From Terebella lapidaria (lineage: Eukaryota; Annelida; Polychaeta; Terebellida; Terebellidae), in the NCBI GenBank assembly GCA_949152475.1, contig OX424555.1, positions 11,674,868 through 11,738,867 on the forward strand: a DNA stretch of 64,000 bases. The letters are read 5' to 3'. This document shows, piece by piece, positions 57,432 through 64,000 of the stretch. Under the pieces are notes generated by a model. The model was not told the DNA's origin. It did no database searches and saw nothing but the letters and a program-made list of their open reading frames with translations. Position 1 is the stretch's first letter. Every line of letters begins with the position of its first letter. Position numbers and translations under genes: made by a program.

Positions 57432-60400
57432 CTGGCGACAGATCACACATACATGTACAAATAATTATGAAAATACGGTCCTGGGGTTTTGAACGTATAC
57501 AGGACACGACTCACTGTGAAAAAAAAAATTGATTTAATGGAGTCATGAATTTGGACGACAAACCTGGTTCAATTGTGTGTTTGCTACAAAAAAAATGCGC
57601 TGCATGTATATGCGTCCTTGTTTTGTTGGAACTAATTTCCTTTTACTACCAAGCATTAATCAATATTCCCAGCATCGAATGGGTTTACTGTGTATTGCAC
57701 CGTTGTTGGAATTGGCGAGCATCAAACATATCGAAATAATTCATGGCTTCAGTATCCCAGGAGCAGTCTGTACCATGTTGATACAATACTGCATTACATT
57801 GTACGGAATCCTCCATACGTGTACGTCATAAAACTCCGGCATAATTCATCAACAATTCACATGTTTAATATTTGATGGTAATAACGTTTCTATCCTCTTT
57901 AAGTCCCAGTCTCATAGAGAATGAATGAATGAATGAAGTTTATTTGTATACACGAGAGCCGGATTATCGTGGGGGTATCCCGGTGAACGCCGGTGGACTC
58001 CGGAACCTGGGTGAAAAAAACACCCGGAGCATCCCGGAGCATTCATCCAAAACGGTGCAAATACGGTGGCAACAGGGCTTGGCCCGGTGGAGTCCCGGAG
58101 AAACTATGGAATCACACGGTGGAGTTACGGTGCCCTCAAGGATGACCCCGGTGAACAACCCGTGTTGGTACCTGGCCTTTCTGTGTTTATCCGTAGCTCC
58201 ACGGTGGTCATCCGTAGCTTCTCTGGGACATTCCGGCGTCTTCCGGGCTGTAAAATTTCTGAGATTGCCCCGGATCTTCCCGGAGGTGCTATGGAGGAGC
58301 TACGGATAACCACGGTGAAGCTACGGATAAACACGATGGGGCTATGGTGTCGATACGGTACACTCCAGAGGGAGGTCCCAAGCCGGTAAATCCCAGTACA
58401 TCCCGGAGGTTTTTGACAGTCAAAAACCTCCTGGGCGACATCCCTGAAGACCACGGTACATCACGGTGCATCCAGGTCCTCCAAGATGTCTCTACGGTGC
58501 CAACACGGTTCAGACCACGGTAGACCCCGGTAGACGACCGAGACGTACCGGGATCCCAGTGAGACTGGGGCTTTAGACCTCCATGTCTTTTCTTATTACT
58601 ATACTGGGACTTTTCTAACATACTTACATACAATTTCGCCAATAGTTTAGAGACTCTAAAAGGTATCCTAATGTAACACTTCACGCGGGAGTCAGTCGGC
58701 AAATTCATTCCAAATTTCTGACTTTAATTTAATAACAAATATCTTCATTTTAATCCCATCATGGAATTTCTGTATCCGACTACAATTTTGTGTATTTGTT
58801 TGATAAAGAGTTTGTTTAATATATATAGCCAAATGTATCTCTTGGTCAAAATTGCAACAATAATTCCATTCCTTATGGTTTTGAATGCGACAAAATCCCT
58901 GAATTTTCTGATTTCCAAGAAACAATTTTGTGCGGAAATCTGTAGCATCTCTAGATTAGTAGAGTAGATCTCTAGATAGTATTGAGTGTAGATTTTCAGA
59001 TAAAATAGAATTTGGTAGAAATTTGTCGTATGACTTGCAGATGGAGTTTGCCCATTTACATGATAATCTATTGTACCATCGCTTGAAGTAGCATTTTTGT
59101 TTGTTGGTGAAATTCGTTAGAGATCGATCAGCTGGCATTTATTAGATGGAATATACAGTAACAGATGTATCCTCCAGAATGCACCCTGATCCTGCAGTGA
59201 AGTTTGAACATAGCGTAAATGCCAACTCGTCAACTGATTAGATAAAATTATGAAATTTGGTCTAAAACTGTCATATGGCTAGTAGATGAAGTGCACCAAT
59301 GTATATCATACGTGTAACTAGTACCACCGCGATACGGACAGATACACATTTTAACCGCGATACACATTTTAATGTATTGGCTACTCACATATTCATACAT
59401 TCAAAAGTATTTTGTCAGAGCTATTTCAATCAACCTGTGTCGTGCAGCTTGACCAACTCTTCCCATTGGTGTATCTTTGGAAATGAAACAGATCTATAAA
59501 TTTTATCGAAACAATTACTATGGCAAATAAATAACTGTTTTGATACAAAATGCTTCATTATATTTTGTATTTGTAATTATTGCTTATTCTCTCATCGTCT
59601 TCATTCTAGTCGCAATCAGGAAAACAGCATTACAATTGCATCGAAATATATGGACACTTATGTATATCATTGAAAATGTAGGCTACGTGCTTGTTTTTAA
59701 TAATAATGCCAGCATTCACGGATTCAGTCATAGCTGTACCTATAATGTATATGCAGGTATACTGTGTATATAAATACATGTAGATAGTATTGGAATATTT
59801 GCTATGATTGTGCTGCCTTGATAAAGAAAACCACCTGGTGTGTATCTACAGGCCACGATGTCATGGACAATACTCCTTTGAAATAGCCTAGATTGGTTTG
59901 TTGCTCCAGAATACATGTAAGCTACTGGACATGTACACTTGCAGCTCTTGTTGTCCTGTAGTTGTGATCGTGAAAAATGAAAATAATCAACTATGCATTT
60001 ATTTATGCATCCGCCTCACATCTATTGTAGATATGATGTGAAGTATAATGAGATATGTAACTCGTTATGTATTTCTTGTATGATACATGTATATTTTCTG
60101 CACACATGCTCAATGGAAGCAGCTGGTATCACATTTCGGTTTGTTCTCAGGAATCGACTGCATCCATCATAACTTTATCTAGGAAAAATAATATGTGTTT
60201 TGGCATCCTGGTATATTTGTCGAAACTTATTAGTGCAATGGCTGCTACATGTACTAGCCGTCTGATGTATGGCAGCCGCCCGCTCGAGCTAGCCTAGATC
60301 CCGGGCACTGGCCCCGACATCCCACCGTCTCCCGGCAGGTGGGACGTGTTCCCTGACCTGGACTCGGCTCTATGATCCTGCCCATGATGGCTGGGAAGAC

Positions 60401-61782
60401 AGGCTTCCCACTATAAAGCTAGGATTCCCACAATAAACAGGCGTTTTGTTTTATGTTCCGCAACGATATCAGTGAACACCACCAACCACCGGTGTTTATT
60501 GGAGCCAGGCAGTTTTCATGTACGGGATAATGTCAGTTACTTATAATATTGCTTCCCCAGCTCGTCCATGCAAATGCTACAGCTGGGAGTTCTGACATTT
60601 CGCACAATAAAGTGCTCATAATCCATTTCCAGAAGAATTCGGTACTAATATACCACGACATATGTATTGGTGGGACATAATCCAGCAAAAACAAATCAAA
60701 GATAACACAGGCTGATGTATTTGTAAACTCCGTATCCTCGGAGCTTGCCCAAGGCTCTACCCAAACATACCCAGTGGTACTTCCATATCCCTCGCACGAC
60801 AGCTGGACCGAAGCTCCTCGCGGCATTAAAACTTCCACCAGACAGAGGGGCCTGCAACATTGATCGACCATTAGCTTTACAATGTAAATACAAATTGACC
60901 ATAACCTTGAGTTCGTTAATCTCTACCGACAGTGGTGAATGTGTGTAATATCAATGAACTTTATGTCCTCTTTTACAATATAGATTAAATCCAATCAAAG
61001 AATAATGTTTGTTCTTAAATCTAACGAACTGAAAGTAATGTTAGAGGTTTAATGCACGTCTACTCAAGATTACTAAATATATAACTTGGTAGAGTTCTTA
61101 TGTATAATGCAAGCGTGTTGTGTACTGTACTGACAGCGAAGAAGAGGAGAGCGGCTACAGTGAGGCCGATGACGAGGTGTCCAGGACAGCGGCGCTCCTC
61201 CGTCTGCGCGTGCTCCTCGAAACACGCGAACGTAATGAACACTAGGATCAGCGTGGCGAAGAACTCAACACCGAACGCCTGGCCCTCGGTGACGAACTGT
61301 CGCGGCTGTGTGCAGCCCAGGATGCCACGGTGCTGCTCTGGCGTCACACCGTACAGGATTGCAGCGCCCAGCACAGCGCCGATCGTCTGCGCGATGACGT
61401 AGAGGATGGCACGTGCCAGGCTGATCTTGCACGTGGCCGCCATGGCGAGCGACACGGCCGGGTTGATGTGACCGCCGCTCACGTGACGCAGGCAGTAGAT
61501 CAGCACAGCGTACATGAAGCCAAAGGCGAAGGCCACCTGGAAAGTGACGGGGTAACCAGTAGGGTCGATGGATGCTCCGCACCCCACAAGTACCAGGAAG
61601 AGACAGGCCGTGAACTCGGCCAGCACACCTCGCCAGAACCCCGCCTGCTTCAAGTCGTCAATGTTGGCCATGGCGTAGTCCTTGAGGCGCCGCCTGATCT
61701 CCGTACCGCTAAACCGTGGACGTGTGAACCGTCTGTTCGTCGTACACCGAGGGTTACATAGCACGAACCCCTTCCGACACAT
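57093..61782 (-). CDS. Aquaporin (classical MIP family), NPA/NAA
   Basis: Membrane water-channel family protein. Coding exons 61782-61135, 60851-60771 and 57431-57093, all phase 0, total about 355 aa. The 81-bp middle exon equals the conserved exon 3 size of classical vertebrate aquaporins. First half: GFWRGVLAEFTACLFLVLVG, HVSGGHINPAVSLAMAATC (NPA at 107-109). Second half: SGGSFNAARSFGPAVV, where the second NPA is NAA (225-227) with R228 kept. By alignment with AQP1, the His of the ar/R filter is Leu and the Cys is Gly. The long C-terminal tail is Pro/Glu/Ser-rich. Translation could instead start at M38 (61671). Confidence 0.9.
57899..58577. mobile_element. GC-rich repeat element in the aquaporin intron
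   Basis: Ends TTAAGTCCCAGTCTCA and inverse-like TGAGACTGGGGCTTTA enclose many short variants of ACGGTGGA and CCCGGTGAAC. Possibly a non-autonomous DNA element whose interior is a degenerate minisatellite. Low certainty. Confidence 0.4.
60771..60851 (-). CDS. Aquaporin exon 2 with NAA motif
   Basis: 27 codons, APLSGGSFNAARSFGPAVV to GIWKYHW, with acceptor TTGCAG and donor GTATGT. Codes the second pore half-helix; the Pro of NPA is replaced by Ala. Confidence 0.92.
61135..61782 (-). CDS. Aquaporin exon 1
   Basis: 216 codons ending HLVIGLTVAALLFFA at a GTCAGT donor, phase 0. Covers helices 1-5 and the first NPA loop. The first 37 residues are Arg-rich and may be untranslated if M38 is the true start. 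Confidence 0.9.
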
Positions 61783-64000
61783 TTGTAGCTCGCACTATCG
61801 AAAGTTCTCTAAACTTTAATTGGGTAAGCATCAGTATCACCAAGTTGCGTATATAATCATCCACAAATAGAAGACGTCACCCGAATCCAACTTGTACGTT
61901 TAACCTTGAAGTAGTTCTTCTTTGTGAGTGACCAAAGTATTATTCCAAGACAAACCGGGGATCTATCCTGATGCGGCATTGATTTCAATTACGAAGGAAG
62001 GAACCATTCCGCCCATACTTCCATGCTGTCGAGCCAGGGACTGACCAGCCCTGACAGCTAGCACTACGCGAGTCGATACGTCAAACGTGACAGTTGTAGC
62101 AAACGACTACGCAAGATGTGTTTGCTATACCTCTGTCGACAGTCACAAAATATATGCTGGCAGTGCGACTCCTGGCTATAATTATCGTGCTATTAGTGTG
62201 TTCAGTTCAAAATCGTACATGTAAATGCGGGCGATGAAGCAGAATGTCAAGGCGAACAAAACGCCTGAACAGCCAGTGAATGTTTACAGCTGCAAGGTAC
62301 CTGTATCATCAGATCAACAACATCCCTGCGGGTTCTCGCGCCGACTGGCTCGATAGTCCGGTCGTTATAAACTGGGTCTCGGGAGCAAGGGACAAGGCCA
62401 ATTGCCCAAGACAGTCGCTCATTCTCCCGCTTCAAGGCACAATAATAATGTATTGATCTGGGCCAGAACCCTATTTGCATCTCATATACATAACCATAGG
62501 AACGAATTTGTGAGCTGCCAGCTCGCGCTCCCGACAAAGAGCGGGCACCGTGCGTAGATCTATCGGCGGGCGGGAGCCCGGGTTTGTTGCCATGCCGGCG
62601 CGCTGATGAGCGCGGGTGTCCAGGGTACTGGCAGGGGTTGGAACCCCGTGTGTGTGGATGAACATGCTGTGGTAACCCGAGTCCAACGCCTGCCACGGCC
62701 GATCGACAGTCGACCCACCGGGGATTACAGTGTAAACTTCCACATCCCTTGCAATATGGCTCCGGGAGTCATGGGACGGTCTTTGAAATAATTAGACCCT
62801 TCCGTGAGGAAAGTGTGTCAGTCACTCGACAGTGGATCATTCAGGGGAGGTCCTGTCGTCAAAGAGATTAAACAGCATCAATGGCTGTGTCTTTTATCTC
62901 ACCATGTCCATTGTTCCACTGGATGGTTTTAGTCAGTGTTGTCTTTCAGACTTTCTTTCAGAAAAAAAAAAACAGATATGTAATGGGAGTTTCTCATATC
63001 ATCAATTGACACGCCATGAAAATTAGGCTATGTGAACTGAATCAAACTGGACTAAGTACTAGAGATCATCGGACATGTATGTATATGTTAGGTGGTGTGT
63101 TTTGTGTGCCACGTGTCTGACGCGGTTGAGATGCTCTGTGTTGATTGATTTGTTTCCTCTGACAGTAAACCTTGGTGAGTGTATCCTGATTGAGAGCCCA
63201 AAACTCCGCGGCAAGGTCTAGACTGTTTTGATGTTCAATGTCCATTATACTAATACTATTGATACTAATACTCTAATACTATAAGTTATCATGGGCTTCA
63301 GACCCCAATACGGCGTGAAATCTGCCTTAAGTCACCATATACCACGAGGCCGCAGGCCGAGTGGGATATGCTGACTGAAGGCAGATATCCTGCCGTATTG
63401 GGGTCTGAAGTCCATGGTTGGATCATATGGAGCTTTGCAAAACGTCATTCCGTATTACCCGCCTGAAGTCCACGATACAGAAATTATCGCGGGATTGCGT
63501 CACAGCTCTCCAAATACGGCGTGGTATTGTCGGAGAATTGACCAATCAAAATCGCGCATTCGCAGCAATCCGATGATAATATTGAATAACCAATAAACAC
63601 ACTCATAAATAGGTACTACTCAGAAAACTGGTCTACTACGCGCAATTGTCGCACTTTGACTGTGTCTGGTAATGATGATCCAATACGTATAGCTCCACCC
63701 ATCTTTTCAGCAAATGTATGAAAAAAATTTCTATGCCAAAAACAACATTAGAAATGGGAATATAATTTCCCTTTTGTGTCATGTATGCGCCTAACATCTG
63801 ACCCAAACAGAGCAGACATATCACACAATGTATAGACAATCATCTATTACACAATTCTCCAACCCACCAGTATATGAGTTCGGTGCACATCAGCTAATCC
63901 TTTCACTGACAATGTGAGTGTTAATACACAGTCGAGACACGTTAACAACCTTAAAACGCAACAAAATTTCATTCATTGATATTTCAGCTCAGTTCTGTGT
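61783..64000. other. Region upstream of the aquaporin gene
   Basis: Expected to hold the aquaporin promoter and 5'UTR. 62.5-62.8 kb is more GC-rich and may be a promoter-proximal segment. No coding exon is recognised; open frames here have no protein-like motifs. Confidence 0.4.
63290..63416. repeat. Fold-back sequence, ~127 bp
   Basis: CATGGGCTTCAGACCCCAAT at the left and near-inverse ATTGGGGTCTGAAGTCCATG at the right, with AATCTGCCTT/AAGGCAGAT also pairing. A MITE or MITE remnant; no target duplication seen. Confidence 0.65.

Noticed and set aside
58125..58708. Overlapping ORFs on both strands in the GC-rich aquaporin intron segment
   Set aside because: They come from a degenerate short-motif repeat and show no protein-like pattern.
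1..64000. tRNA or rRNA genes
   Set aside because: I saw no convincing box A/box B pair or cloverleaf and no rRNA-like sequence; short matches such as GTTCGAAG occur only in satellite edges.

Overview
The window is animal nuclear DNA. It has spliced genes with GT-AG introns, a complete actin-related protein 8 gene, an aquaporin gene, many MITEs and a long-LTR retrotransposon. AT-rich introns and ATGTACATGT-like motifs would suit a marine invertebrate, such as a lophotrochozoan or an invertebrate deuterostome, but nothing here fixes the phylum.

Layout. ACTR8 (+ strand) spans 3047-54866 in 12 exons whose phases all join, giving about 607 aa; intron 1 is about 43.9 kb. Nearly all of that intron is one giant foldback structure (about 3384-45136). 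Its two arms of about 10 kb are inverted relative to each other and consist mostly of ~182-bp tandem satellite units (left about 3.7-13.5 kb, right about 34.6-44.8 kb). They enclose a loop of about 21 kb. The loop carries a minus-strand gene whose first coding block encodes an acidic 22-aa repeat tract, a PHD finger and a MULE/NOF-like DDE transposase domain. That block ends with a cysteine-box-like motif, and exons downstream on the same strand (15.5-13.9 kb) supply what look like the remaining boxes of a USP (C19)-like cysteine peptidase. Long terminal repeats built of tandem units around a MULE-class transposase is the design of Drosophila FB-NOF foldback elements, so I read the whole as a giant FB-NOF-like transposon.

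Nested insertion. The transposase gene is split by an LTR retrotransposon (15929-23584, minus orientation, 1,644-bp near-identical LTRs, 4-bp ATTG duplication). It inserted four codons after the putative catalytic Cys. The retroelement has Gag with a CCHC knuckle and then, in the -1 frame where pol would be, a 39-bp-repeat-coded ORF with no reverse transcriptase, integrase or protease that I can see. A slippery-type CCCAAAT lies in frame in the overlap.

Right flank. 45.1-46.9 kb holds rearranged MULE-like terminal modules and a 452-bp MITE with a perfect 9-bp target duplication. ACTR8 introns contain nested MITEs (intron 2), a fold-back MITE (intron 5), a ~147-bp tandem array (intron 8) and a minisatellite that copies the exon 11 splice donor about 18 times (intron 11). 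An aquaporin gene (three coding exons, minus strand, 57093-61782) follows. Its second NPA motif reads NAA. The remaining stretches are MITEs, simple repeats and sequence in which I see no gene.
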